In this document: piece by piece, positions 16,071-24,665 of the stretch | How positions within the stretch are numbered: the first letter of the stretch is position 1 | Layout: the number at the start of each line of letters is the position of its first letter | DNA from: CAYRIY01 sp964424335 | Lineage (GTDB): Bacteria; Bacillota; Limnochordia; DTU080; RSA5 | DNA length: 26,240 nt | Direction of reading: 5' to 3' | NCBI GenBank assembly: GCA_964424335.1 | Contig: CAYRIY010000047.1 | Span: 1 to 26,240 of the forward strand | The notes under the pieces: model-generated | What the model saw: the letters and a program-made list of their open reading frames with translations, nothing else | What the model was told of the DNA's origin: nothing | Database searches by the model: none | Program-made: the position numbers and the translations under genes

Positions 16071-18422
16071 ATGATCACATTGGTACGGACGACGACGTTA
16101 GGCTTTCCCCGGATCGGGCGGCGACGCGAGCTCAAAACGGCGATTGAGCGGTATTGGAAGCGAGAAATTTCCGAAGGAGACCTGCTCCAAGCTGCTGCCG
16201 ACATTCGTCGGGACAACTTACTCCTGCAGCAACGACGAGGCATCGACCTCATTGCATCAAACGACTTCTCCCTATACGACCACGTGCTCGACACGTGCGT
16301 CCTCGTCGGGGCGATCCCCGATCGCTTCGTGGGTCGGTTGGCGGGCGGCGGCCCCGTCGACCTTGAGACCTACTTTGCGATGGCGCGCGGCTCATCAGGT
16401 GGCCATGGCGCAGGCGGGGCTCGGGCCATGGAGATGACGAAGTGGTTTGACACCAACTACCACTACATCGTCCCGGAGATCCGGCTTGGTCAGTCGTTTC
16501 AGCTCGCGTCGACAAAGCCGGTGGGCGCGTTTCTCGAGGCGCTTGAGCTTGGCATTCGGACCAAGCCCGTGCTGGTCGGCCCTTTGAGTTTTTTGCTGCT
16601 CTCCAAGGTGCGCGGTCCGAAGGGCGAGCTATTGCCCCACGCGAATCCGTTGGACGCCCTCGATCAGCTCCTTCCGGTCTACGAAACGCTGCTGACAAAG
16701 CTCGCGGATGCGGGAGCCGAATGGGTGCAGCTCGACGAGCCTTGCCTCGTGATGGATCGGACCGAGGACGAACTGCGGGCGTATGAACGGGCATACCACA
16801 GACTAAAAGAGGCCTCGGGAGCGCTTAAGATCTTTTTGGCTACGTACTTCGAGGGACCGCGCGAAAATCTGCCGACGCTCGTGCGGCTGCCGGTCGACGC
16901 CATTCACGTCGACCTGATCCGCTCGCCCGAGACGCTCCCAGCCATTTTGGAACAAGGGCTGCGGGAAGACACGGCGCTCTCGATGGGCGTCGTCGACGGG
17001 CGAAACGTGTGGCGGACCGCCATCCGGGGTGCGCTCGGCACCGTGCGACGGGCGGTGCAGTCCCTTGGCTCCGAGCGTGTCCTAGTGGCGCCGTCCTGTT
17101 CCTTGCTTCACGTCCCCCTCGACGTCGAGTTGGAAGACCAACTGCATCCCGAGGTGAAGACGTGGCTCGCCTTTGCCGAACAAAAGCTGGGCGAACTCCA
17201 TGTGATCGCTCGAGCCGTCAACGAGGGAGAAGAGGCGGTGATTGAGGAGCTCCGAGCAAGCGACCGGGCTTTTGAATCTCGGGCGCGTTCCGTGTTGATT
17301 CACAAACCGCATGTCAAGGAGCGTGTGGCAAGAGTCGCGCCCGAGGACTACGCCCGCAACAATAGGTTCGCTGTGCGCATTGAGGAACAACGACAGCGCC
17401 TAGGGCTCCCACTTCTTCCGACGACGACCATCGGTTCATTTCCCCAGACCGCGGCGGTACGGCAGACGCGGGCCAAGTTTAGGCGAGGGGAGATTGCGAA
17501 GGAGGAATATGAGGCATCGCTCCTGGGTGAGATCCGGGCGGCGATAAAGGCGCAGGAAGAGATCGGGCTCGACGTGTTGGTTCACGGAGAGTTTGAGAGG
17601 AATGACATGGTCGAGTACTTTGCAGAGGAACTGGATGGCTTTGCGCTGACTCGGCACGGCTGGGTGCAAAGTTACGGCACCCGGTGCGTGAAGCCTCCGA
17701 TTTTGTACGGGGACGTCGAGCGGCCCGGGCCGATGACGTTGCGGTGGATCAAAGCGGCCGCCGCGATGACGAAGCGGCCGGTCAAAGGCATCTTGACGGG
17801 TCCCGTGACGATCATGCAGTGGTCCTTTGCGCGGGACGATCAGCCGAGAGAGGAGACGTGCCGTCAGATCGCGCTTGCCATTCGGGACGAAGTACTCGAT
17901 TTGGAGGCGGCCGGCATCGCGATCATTCAGATCGACGAGGCTGCCCTGCGTGAAGGAGCGCCGCTAAGGGCGCGAGATCAAGACGCGTACTTCGAATGGG
18001 CGACCGCGTGTTTTCGGCTTTCGTCGGCCGGCGTGCGCGACGAGACGCAAGTTCACACGCACATGTGTTACTCGGAGTTCAACGATGCGATGGGCATGAT
18101 CGAGAAGATGGACGCGGATGTGATCTCGATCGAGGCGTCGCGCTCAGAGATGGAGCTCCTGGCGGCGTTTCGGAAGCACAAGTACGAAAGGGAGGTCGGC
18201 CCGGGCATCTACGACATCCACAGTCCCCGGATTCCCTCAAAAGACGAGATGGTGCGACTGATCGAGCGCTCTCTTGACGTCTTTGACGCCGGCCAGCTTT
18301 GGATCAACCCCGACTGCGGCTTAAAGACGCGGACCTACGACGAGGTCATCCCCGCGCTGAGGGCAATGGTAGCAGCGGCCAGAGAGGCGCGAGCGCGCTT
18401 CGGTCGCGCCGCGGTAATTTGA
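16071..18422 (+). CDS. metE: Cobalamin-independent methionine synthase
   Basis: The 783-residue enzyme transfers a methyl group from 5-methyltetrahydropteroyl-triglutamate to homocysteine, giving methionine without B12. It begins with the family hallmark TTTLGFPRIGRRRELK and has two barrel halves; the second opens at LPTTTIGSFPQT. The zinc ligands are all present: His664 and Cys666 in HTHMCYSEF, Glu688 in ISIEASRS and Cys749 in NPDCGLKTR. Their spacing (22 and 83) equals that in E. coli MetE. The ATG start follows GGAGG at short distance (three bases), 28 bases after nrdB. The shared transcript puts it under the upstream B12 riboswitch, the usual regulator of metE, but here shared with nrdAB. 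A strong terminator follows 107 bases downstream. Confidence 0.97.
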   Translation: MITLVRTTTLGFPRIGRRRELKTAIERYWKREISEGDLLQAAADIRRDNLLLQQRRGIDLIASNDFSLYDHVLDTCVLVGAIPDRFVGRLAGGGPVDLETYFAMARGSSGGHGAGGARAMEMTKWFDTNYHYIVPEIRLGQSFQLASTKPVGAFLEALELGIRTKPVLVGPLSFLLLSKVRGPKGELLPHANPLDALDQLLPVYETLLTKLADAGAEWVQLDEPCLVMDRTEDELRAYERAYHRLKEASGALKIFLATYFEGPRENLPTLVRLPVDAIHVDLIRSPETLPAILEQGLREDTALSMGVVDGRNVWRTAIRGALGTVRRAVQSLGSERVLVAPSCSLLHVPLDVELEDQLHPEVKTWLAFAEQKLGELHVIARAVNEGEEAVIEELRASDRAFESRARSVLIHKPHVKERVARVAPEDYARNNRFAVRIEEQRQRLGLPLLPTTTIGSFPQTAAVRQTRAKFRRGEIAKEEYEASLLGEIRAAIKAQEEIGLDVLVHGEFERNDMVEYFAEELDGFALTRHGWVQSYGTRCVKPPILYGDVERPGPMTLRWIKAAAAMTKRPVKGILTGPVTIMQWSFARDDQPREETCRQIALAIRDEVLDLEAAGIAIIQIDEAALREGAPLRARDQDAYFEWATACFRLSSAGVRDETQVHTHMCYSEFNDAMGMIEKMDADVISIEASRSEMELLAAFRKHKYEREVGPGIYDIHSPRIPSKDEMVRLIERSLDVFDAGQLWINPDCGLKTRTYDEVIPALRAMVAAAREARARFGRAAVI

Positions 18423-18485
18423 TTGAGTTTTTGAAGGAAATTGAGTCTACAAGGCGAAACGGGGCGTTAAGAAGCCGAAAAAGCC

Positions 18486-18527
18486 CACCGCGACGGTGGC
18501 CCATCCAAGCGAGAGTCTAAAGAGACC
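18486..18527 (+). other. Leader hairpins between metE and the ugpB-like gene
   Basis: Two small stems precede the terminator: CCACCG-CGA-CGGTGG near 18486-18500 and GTCT-AAAG-AGAC near 18514-18526. They fit no riboswitch family I recognise. If a promoter lies near 18423-18451 (TTGAGT, 17 bases, TCTACA, weak) they would belong to a structured leader of the binding-protein operon. Confidence 0.3.
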
Positions 18528-18529
18528 AG

Positions 18530-18582
18530 AGAGAAGACTCCATTTTGCGAAGGCATTCGTAAATGGGTTCTTCTCTTTTTTT
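18530..18582 (+). terminator. Strong intrinsic terminator after metE; possible attenuator for the next operon
   Basis: AGAGAAGA (18530-18537) pairs with TCTTCTCT (18569-18576), extended by TCCATTT with AAATGGG and an inner GCGAA/TTCGT arm, followed by a seven-T tract. It can end the nrdA-nrdB-metE transcript. It lies 73 bases before the ugpB-like start with no clear promoter in between, so it could also act as a leader attenuator for that gene. Confidence 0.88.
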
Positions 18583-18654
18583 ATCTCTGTATCGCTTGGG
18601 GGGTGCGATGCGTGCGCCGGGAAGCGGCGGGCCAAACAAGGAGGAGCGGGTTTG

Positions 18655-19944
18655 ATGAAGAGGCATACGGCATGGATCGTCCTGTTTGTGCTGATGGCGT
18701 TGTGCACGGCGTCTATGTACGCGGCCGCCCAGACGAGGATCACGGTGCTGCACGCGATGCCGGCGGGACCGCCGACCGAAATCTTTGAGCAACTGGCCCG
18801 GGAGTTTGACGAAGCCCACCCCGACATTACGGTCGAGGTGACTTGGGGAGGCGGATACGGCGCCACGCTCGAGAAAGCTCAAGTAGCCTGGGCGAGCGGC
18901 CTTGCGCCAAACATCGTCCACATCGAGCAAATGCAGAGCTTTGCGCTCATGCTGCGGGGACACTTCGTTCCGCTCGATCCGTTCATTGAGAGCGATCCAA
19001 CCATTTCGCTCGAGGACTTCTATCCGCCGATGCTCGAGACCGTCTCGCACGCCGGCGTCACGTACGGCATCCCCTACAACACGAGCACGCCCTTGGTCTA
19101 TCTAAATCGGGACGTATTTCGTGAGGCCGGGCTCGACCCGGTGGCGCCCACGACCTGGGACGAATTCCACGAAGTTGCGCAAAGGATCACGCGAGACACC
19201 TCGGGCGACGGGGTTCCCGACGTTTGGGGCACCGATCAGACCAAGGCGTGGGACTGGCTCTTTGACGCCTGGATCGGTCAAAACGGCGCTCGGATGACCA
19301 ACGCAGACGGTACCCGGTACACGTTCAACTCACCTGAGGCAGTAGAGGCGATGGAGTTTTATCAAAGCATGATGCACGAGTCCCGCGTGATTCACTACCC
19401 CGGAGTCTCGGTGGCTCGGTTTAACGGCGGGGCGGCAGGCATGATCATGCGCTCCACGGCAAACCTTGCGAACCGTCTGGAGACGGCCAAAGAGGCGGGA
19501 ACGGACATTACGGTCGGCATGCTCCCCTGCCATGTCGAGTGCTTTGTGCCGATTGGCGGCGGCAACCTGTTCATGTTTAACACCGGCACCGACGCTGAGA
19601 AAGAGGCGGCTTGGAAGTTTCTAAGCTACGTGGCGTCATCGGAGAACCTGGCCCGCTTCTCCTCGGGCAGCGGGTACATGTCCGGACGCCTGTCGTCGGT
19701 GGTCACGGACATCATGCAAGGGCAGTTTGCCGACAATCCGGAGTTTTGGGTGACGTATGATCAGTTGCAGTACGCCCAAGCCCGGCCGCAGGTGCCAGAT
19801 TGGCCGCTCGTCAACGACAAGATCGCAAACGACTTGGCGTACTTGATGTTTACGGAAAACGGCAACGTGCGCGACAAGCTAAATGAGATCGTGGCCTACG
19901 GCAACTCGATCCTTGACGATTGGTTCGCGCGGGAGGGTTTGTAA
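18655..19944 (+). CDS. ABC transporter solute-binding protein, UgpB-like
   Basis: The 429-residue protein starts with a Sec signal peptide (MKRH, a hydrophobic core to ~20, then AAAQ), giving an exported binding protein; there is no lipobox Cys. The mature N terminus ITVLHAMPAGPPTEIFEQL and the APNIVHIEQMQSFALML segment resemble sn-glycerol-3-phosphate-binding UgpB. Typical family helices follow (IPYNTSTPLVYLNRDVF, TTWDEFHEVAQRI, KEAAWKFLSYVASSE). AAGGAGG lies ten bases before the ATG; a TTG at 18652 is the alternative. Neighbouring ugpQ-like and glpP genes support a glycerol-phosphate or glycerophosphodiester substrate. The usual UgpA and UgpE permeases and the ATPase are absent here, so the protein must use a transporter encoded elsewhere. 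Sugar specificity is a fair alternative. Confidence 0.85.
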   Translation: MKRHTAWIVLFVLMALCTASMYAAAQTRITVLHAMPAGPPTEIFEQLAREFDEAHPDITVEVTWGGGYGATLEKAQVAWASGLAPNIVHIEQMQSFALMLRGHFVPLDPFIESDPTISLEDFYPPMLETVSHAGVTYGIPYNTSTPLVYLNRDVFREAGLDPVAPTTWDEFHEVAQRITRDTSGDGVPDVWGTDQTKAWDWLFDAWIGQNGARMTNADGTRYTFNSPEAVEAMEFYQSMMHESRVIHYPGVSVARFNGGAAGMIMRSTANLANRLETAKEAGTDITVGMLPCHVECFVPIGGGNLFMFNTGTDAEKEAAWKFLSYVASSENLARFSSGSGYMSGRLSSVVTDIMQGQFADNPEFWVTYDQLQYAQARPQVPDWPLVNDKIANDLAYLMFTENGNVRDKLNEIVAYGNSILDDWFAREGL

Positions 19945-20035
19945 TCCGATTGAGATCCGCGGATCGATCGAAGTCGGTCCGACCTAAGTCGGTTCGTTGA
20001 TTGCAATGCGTTGGGGCCAATAAGGCCCGGATCGG

Positions 20036-20073
20036 GAGACGTCGGCGCAAATCGCAAGCGCCGGCGTCTCTTT
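20036..20073 (+). terminator. Intrinsic terminator between the ugpB-like gene and the phosphodiesterase gene
   Basis: GAGACGTCGGCGC (20036-20048) pairs with GCGCCGGCGTCTC (20058-20070), 13 pairs with one G-U wobble and a 9-base loop, followed by TTT. It lies in a 278-base gap. A short palindrome, TTCCTT-G-AAGGAA (20105-20117), follows. Termination is probably partial given the short T run, or is regulated by the GlpP-type protein encoded downstream. Confidence 0.7.
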
Positions 20074-20222
20074 GCGATATCCCACAAAAAAGAGTTTCCT
20101 GGGTTTCCTTGAAGGAAGGTCCGCGTCTCAGCGAAACTGATCGACTATGACGGAAATCGGATGATTAATGGCTTGGAGGCCCTTGGCTCGGGGCAATCGA
20201 GCAAATAGGGGGTAGGAACCAC

Positions 20223-20960
20223 GTGAAACAGCCGGCAATCATCGCGCATCGGGGCATGGTGCACGAGGCGCCCGAGCACACCCTTGCAGGATTTTCCTTG
20301 GCAGCGGCGTTTGATCCCGACGCCCTCGAGTTTGATCTGCAATTATCCCGAGACGGCCGATTGGTTGTTTGTCACGACCTCAAAGTCGATCGTACGACTG
20401 ATGGGAGGGGCCGAGTTTGCGACCTCACCCTGGATGAGCTCAAGAAGCTCGATGCCGGCTCGTGGTTTGGCCCGGAGTTTGCCGGCGAGCGCATGCCGAC
20501 CCTCGAGGAAGTGCTCTCGCTGCTTGCGAGGACCGGCTGGGACGGGACGATCTACCTCGAGCTAAAGACGGTGCGTTACGACTATCCCGGCATCGAAGAG
20601 GCGCTCGCCGCAACGCTCTTGGAGTTTGGCGTGGCCGAGCGAACGGTGGTCAACTCGTTCAATCACCATTCGCTCGTGCGCATGCACGCCGCGTTGCCGG
20701 GGATTCGGACCACATGTGTCGACGGATCCCGCATGGTGCGCCCATGGGCGTACGTCCAATCGATTGGAAGCGCCGGGTATGCGCCGCACGCGAGCGCAAT
20801 CGATCAAGAGCTCGTAGACGAGTGTCACCGAGCCGGGATCTTTGTCATCGCTTGGACCGTCGACGATGCCAAAGAGATGCTCCGCCTCGCAAGACTCGGC
20901 GTCGATGGGATCATCACCAACCGCCCCGACGTGATGCGCGCGTGCCTCTCGGGGGAGTAA
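20223..20960 (+). CDS. Glycerophosphodiester phosphodiesterase (GDPD, UgpQ/GlpQ type)
   Basis: The 245-residue protein hydrolyses glycerophosphodiesters to glycerol-3-phosphate and an alcohol. The TIM-barrel active site is clear: His9 and Arg10 in IAHRG, Glu36 and Asp38 in LEFDLQ, and His51 in VVCHDLKVDRTTDG. Later strands carry TIYLELKT and the C-terminal FVIAWTVDDAKEM and GVDGIITNRPD. No signal peptide is present, so it works in the cytoplasm, like UgpQ. The start is GTG, with GGGGGTAGGA upstream. It is followed four bases later by glpP, whose ribosome binding site overlaps its stop region, so the two are coupled. Confidence 0.93.
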   Translation: MKQPAIIAHRGMVHEAPEHTLAGFSLAAAFDPDALEFDLQLSRDGRLVVCHDLKVDRTTDGRGRVCDLTLDELKKLDAGSWFGPEFAGERMPTLEEVLSLLARTGWDGTIYLELKTVRYDYPGIEEALAATLLEFGVAERTVVNSFNHHSLVRMHAALPGIRTTCVDGSRMVRPWAYVQSIGSAGYAPHASAIDQELVDECHRAGIFVIAWTVDDAKEMLRLARLGVDGIITNRPDVMRACLSGE

Positions 20961-20964
20961 GCAT

Positions 20965-21549
20965 ATGAGCAACCAGCAGCAATTTTACGATCGGCTCAAA
21001 AGCACACCGATCATTCCGGGGATCAAGGACCTCTCGCACGTGCCGATTGCACTCAAAAGCAAAGCGCGCATCGTGTTTTACATTTCCGGCACGATCTTTG
21101 ACGTCATCGAAACTAAGAGAATGCTGCGCGATCACGATGTCGCGCTATTCGCGCACATCGATTTGATCGCCGGGATCGGCCGAGACAGAAGCGGAATGGA
21201 GTTTCTCGCCAACGAGATCGGAGTCGACGGTATCCTGTCCACGCGGTCCAACCTGCTCAAGAACGCCAAGGACCAGGGGTTGCTCACCGTACAGCGAGTT
21301 TTTGCCGTAGACAGCGACGCGATAAAATCGGGAGTGCAGGTCGTTCGCAACACCTCGCCCGCGGCGCTCGAAATCCTGCCCGGGCCCTTTGTGCCCGAGA
21401 TAATCGCAAACCTTCCTCTTAAATCGCTCCCTCCCGTCATTGCCAGCGGACTCATCAAGACCAGCGCCGCCGCAAGGAGAATTCTAAGCTCGAGCGGCAT
21501 CGTCTCCACCTCATCGAGCAACCCGGATTTGTGGTCGTGGCGGCCGTGA
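20965..21549 (+). CDS. glpP: Glycerol-3-phosphate-responsive antiterminator, GlpP family
   Basis: The 194-residue protein matches GlpP of Bacillus across its length: PIIPGIKD near the start, FAHIDLIAGIGRD, GVDGILSTRSNLL, TVQRVFAVDSDAI, LPGPFVPEIIANLP and ASGLIKT. In Bacillus it binds the leader of glp transcripts with glycerol-3-phosphate and prevents termination. The ATG has GGGGGAG overlapping the phosphodiesterase stop. Placement beside glycerophosphodiester genes agrees with that role, and terminators upstream of the ugpB-like gene (18530-18582) and the GDPD gene (20036-20073) are candidate targets. Convergent with the Uma2-family gene, 25 bases apart. Confidence 0.93.
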   Translation: MSNQQQFYDRLKSTPIIPGIKDLSHVPIALKSKARIVFYISGTIFDVIETKRMLRDHDVALFAHIDLIAGIGRDRSGMEFLANEIGVDGILSTRSNLLKNAKDQGLLTVQRVFAVDSDAIKSGVQVVRNTSPAALEILPGPFVPEIIANLPLKSLPPVIASGLIKTSAAARRILSSSGIVSTSSSNPDLWSWRP

Positions 21550-21574
21550 GGAGTCCTGTCCGCGCGTGAGCGGA

Positions 21575-22117
21575 TCATTCAAAGATGGAGCAGACGGGGG
21601 CTTGAAACCTGTTCAGCAGGGGCGAAACGAGCGTCTCCCCGTACGAAAACGCCATAAGCGCGTCAAAACCTCCGGTGGACCACGGGCTTACCTCGACGGT
21701 CCGCGCTCGTGGGTCGACCACCCAGTACTCCCGGACGCCGTGCCGATAGTAGAGGCGCTTTTTCAGGACCCGATCGCGGTCTGATGTGGATGGCGACAAA
21801 ATCTCGACCATGAGGTCGGGCGCGCCCACGATCTTTTCTTTAATGATTCCGCGGTTTTCGTTTAGGATCACGGTTATGTCCGGCTGGACGACGGTTTCGT
21901 TTGAGAGGATGACGTCGAGCGGAGCGAAGTACACGCTCCCGAGCTTGGTGCGCGATTCCCAGTCGCCGAGGAGAAGGACAAGGCGCTTGGCGATGTGCTG
22001 GTGGGCGGTGGATGGCGAGGGTGTCAAAAGCAACGCCCCTTCGATCAGCTCGTAGCGGGGATGCTCTGGGAGCGCATTGTAGTCGGCAACGGTAAACTTG
22101 ATCTCAGCTCGCGACAT
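21575..22117 (-). CDS. Uma2-family (DUF820) restriction-endonuclease-like protein
   Basis: The 180-residue protein has the PD-(D/E)xK-type fold motifs of this family: RYELIEGALLLTPSPS near the N terminus, Asp in VVQPDITVIL, Glu in DLMVEILSPSTSDRD, then a Lys-rich helix with KKRLYYRHGVREYWVVDP. The function is not established; such genes are common in multiple copies in Cyanobacteria and some Bacillota, and are mobile-element-like in distribution. The ATG at 22117 has GGGGAGAG just upstream; the longer frame to 22207 has no such support. It stands alone, convergent with glpP and divergent from the propeller fusion gene. Confidence 0.9.
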   Translation of the reverse strand: MSRAEIKFTVADYNALPEHPRYELIEGALLLTPSPSTAHQHIAKRLVLLLGDWESRTKLGSVYFAPLDVILSNETVVQPDITVILNENRGIIKEKIVGAPDLMVEILSPSTSDRDRVLKKRLYYRHGVREYWVVDPRARTVEVSPWSTGGFDALMAFSYGETLVSPLLNRFQAPVCSIFE

Positions 22118-22375
22118 CCGTCTCTCCCCTTCTTTCCTCTCTGGTCCCATCATATCACCTCGCGCCGCGCCCGGAACGTCGACTGGCCAACGGCCATTCT
22201 GTAACAACGGAAAATTCTATGAATCCAGGATACCACAATGGCTGGGATTGTTCTTTGGGCCTCGCGGGGCCGGCCGATTCGGTGGGGGAAGGATGGAACG
22301 TCTCCTAGGTGGAATGTGGCGTTGATTGTCGAACAAAGTCTCTTAATGATGAACACTTGGAGGAGTGACACGCCC

Positions 22376-24583
22376 ATGTACACCCATCGTCTCGGGAGAT
22401 ACCCGCAAACCATCGTTGCGTTTTACGGCGTCGAGGAAGGTCTGCCCTCGGGGTCGATCCATGGTCTTGCCGTCGATGCGGACGGAAGCGTCTGGGCTGC
22501 TACGGAAGGGGGATTGGCGGTCTGGGACGGCAATACGTGGTGTGCGCCCAAAGGAGCGGGCGCGCTGCCGGAGGGGCATGCACGTCAGGTATTCGTGAGC
22601 CGAAAGGGCGAGGTGTGGGCGACCGTCGCAGGAGCGCTTTTCCGCTACGATCAAGGGGCGTGGGTCCCCGACCTCGCCGAGAATGTCATCGCCATGGCCG
22701 AGGACGAGTCGGGGCGGGTGTGGGCCGTCTCGCCCGAGCGGCTCTTTGCCCTCGAGTCGGACGGGCAATGGTATGTCATCACCAAGAACGAACACTTCAA
22801 TGTGCGAGATATTGCGGCCTTTGGCGACCGGGGCGTCGTCCTGGCGACCGATCGAGGGGTCCAGCGCCTCTATGGCAAGGAGCGGCCGGGGCACAAGGGG
22901 CAGGTGCGGGGCCCGTCCCGCGACGGTTGGAAGGAGCTCATCGCCGGGCGCACAGGGAGCGTGAGCGATGACATTCGCTCGCTGTTTGCCGATGACTACG
23001 GACACGTGTGGATCGCATCGGATTCCGGGATCATGGTCTATGACGGCAAAAGCGCTTGGCACGCCATTCGGAGCGACGCCGGCCTTCCATACGAGGACAT
23101 TACGGTGATCGTTCCGGGGCCAAACGGCGAGCGATGGCTCGGCACGCCGGAAGGGGCCATTCGGTATCACGAGGGGCGCTGGAAGTTTTTCGGCAGCCAA
23201 CGATGGCTGCCCGATCCCAGAGTCCAGGCGATCGCATGCCATCCCGGCGGCGATGTGTGGATCGGAACGAGCAACGGACTTAGCCGCCTTTCGTTTCCCC
23301 TGATGAGCCTCGAGGAGAAGGCAGAGCGCTACGACCAGATCACCCAGACGTACCACAAACGGTTAAACTACGTGAGTGTACGCATTCTCGACCGGGCCGG
23401 CGATCTTGCTTCGGGGCGCGTCGAGGTTTCGGACAACGACGGGTTGTGGACGGCAATGTACATCGTGGCCCAAGCGTGCCGCTACGCTGTCACCAAAGAT
23501 CCGGAGGCCCGGGAGCTCGCCCGCGCTTCGATGGAAGCGCTCCTGCACTTGGTCGACGTCACCGAGCGACCGGGCTTTCCCGCTCGGGCCGTTCAGCATA
23601 AGTCGGAGCCCGGGTTTGGTTTGCACCGGGAGCACCCTGAATGGCATCTGACGTCGGACGGGGAGTGGGAATGGAGGGGCGACACGTCGAGCGACGAGAT
23701 GGTCGGCCACTACCACGCGTACGCTTTTTACTACGATCTCGTGGCCGACGAGGAAGAGCGCGGGCGGATCAGGGACGTTGTGCGTGCGGTTACGGATCAC
23801 ATCGTCGACAACGGGTACTATCTGATCGATGTTGACGAAGCGCCCACGACCTGGGCGGTATGGGCGCCGGAACGCCTAAACGACGATGACGCGTGGTGGC
23901 CCGAGCGCGGCTGCAACTCCTTGGAAATCCTCTCGTTCCTCAAGACGGCATTCCACATTACGGGAGAGGCTCGCTATGAAGAGGCGTACCGCGATTTGAT
24001 TCAAAAAAGCCACTACGCGATGAATACGATCAGGCAAAAGATCGACCTCCCGATCGGCAGGGTGAGCCATATCGACGACAAGTTGGCGTTTCTCTCGTAC
24101 ACCCAACTGCTCCGGTACGAAACATCCCCTGACCTGCGGGCGCTTTACTTTGCCGGGCTCGAGCATCACTGGCAATACGAACGCCCCGAGGGCAACCCGC
24201 TTTACAACGTCATCTACGGTGGCCTGACCGGGCGCGCTTGGGACGGCGAAGCGGCGATCCAGAACCTCGCTGAGCTGCCTTTGGACATGATCCACTGGCC
24301 GGTCAAGAACAGCCACCGCAAAGATATCGAGATCGACCGAGAGGTCGAGGAGATTTACGGCGTGCAGCAACTGGTGCGGCCCTTGCCCGCGGATGAGCGC
24401 CCCATGCATCGAGGCACGTCGTCGCCGTACGGTATCGACGGCGGCAACGGACTACGGGCCGAGGACCCGACGACCTTTCTCCATCCGTATTGGCTCGGAC
24501 GGTATTACGGGGTGATCGAAGAGCGGGAGTCGACGACGGACGCCGGCACGTCCTCTATTTCATCGGCACCTGATCCTGAATGA
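22376..24583 (+). CDS. Two-component-type propeller repeats fused to an alpha/alpha-toroid hydrolase-like domain
   Basis: The 735-residue protein has an N-terminal half of about seven Reg_prop-type blades, each with a pattern like GSVWAATEGGLAVWDG, GHVWIASDSGIMVYDG or GDVWIGTSNGLSRLSF. Such blades usually form the sensor of hybrid histidine kinases. The C-terminal ~410 residues (from SLEEKAERYDQ) are helical with NDGLWTAMYIVAQACRYAVT, DEMVGHYHAYAFYYDLVAD, YYLIDVDEAPTTWAVW and WWPERGCNSLEILSFLKTAF, typical of (alpha/alpha)6 glycan-acting enzymes. There is no signal peptide, transmembrane segment, kinase or output domain. The ATG start has GGAGGAG ten bases upstream; the frame upstream to 22238 is unsupported. 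In the 258-base spacer I see only a weak TTGATT/TAATGA pair. Its job is unknown. Confidence 0.8.
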   Translation: MYTHRLGRYPQTIVAFYGVEEGLPSGSIHGLAVDADGSVWAATEGGLAVWDGNTWCAPKGAGALPEGHARQVFVSRKGEVWATVAGALFRYDQGAWVPDLAENVIAMAEDESGRVWAVSPERLFALESDGQWYVITKNEHFNVRDIAAFGDRGVVLATDRGVQRLYGKERPGHKGQVRGPSRDGWKELIAGRTGSVSDDIRSLFADDYGHVWIASDSGIMVYDGKSAWHAIRSDAGLPYEDITVIVPGPNGERWLGTPEGAIRYHEGRWKFFGSQRWLPDPRVQAIACHPGGDVWIGTSNGLSRLSFPLMSLEEKAERYDQITQTYHKRLNYVSVRILDRAGDLASGRVEVSDNDGLWTAMYIVAQACRYAVTKDPEARELARASMEALLHLVDVTERPGFPARAVQHKSEPGFGLHREHPEWHLTSDGEWEWRGDTSSDEMVGHYHAYAFYYDLVADEEERGRIRDVVRAVTDHIVDNGYYLIDVDEAPTTWAVWAPERLNDDDAWWPERGCNSLEILSFLKTAFHITGEARYEEAYRDLIQKSHYAMNTIRQKIDLPIGRVSHIDDKLAFLSYTQLLRYETSPDLRALYFAGLEHHWQYERPEGNPLYNVIYGGLTGRAWDGEAAIQNLAELPLDMIHWPVKNSHRKDIEIDREVEEIYGVQQLVRPLPADERPMHRGTSSPYGIDGGNGLRAEDPTTFLHPYWLGRYYGVIEERESTTDAGTSSISSAPDPE

Positions 24584-24665
24584 GATTACCAGAAGAATCT
24601 TAGGCCCCCCTGATGCCGCCAACATCGGATGGTCGAGCGCCGTTATATAAGTGGGAGGGTAAGCG

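Noticed and set aside
18450..18530. Known riboswitch ahead of the ugpB-like gene (SAM, c-di-GMP, ZTP, guanidine)
   Set aside because: I compared the visible stems with the conserved cores of these families and none match.
22343..23356. 337-residue minus-strand ORF opposite the propeller fusion gene
   Set aside because: Antisense shadow; the plus strand shows clear repeated blades and a good ribosome binding site.
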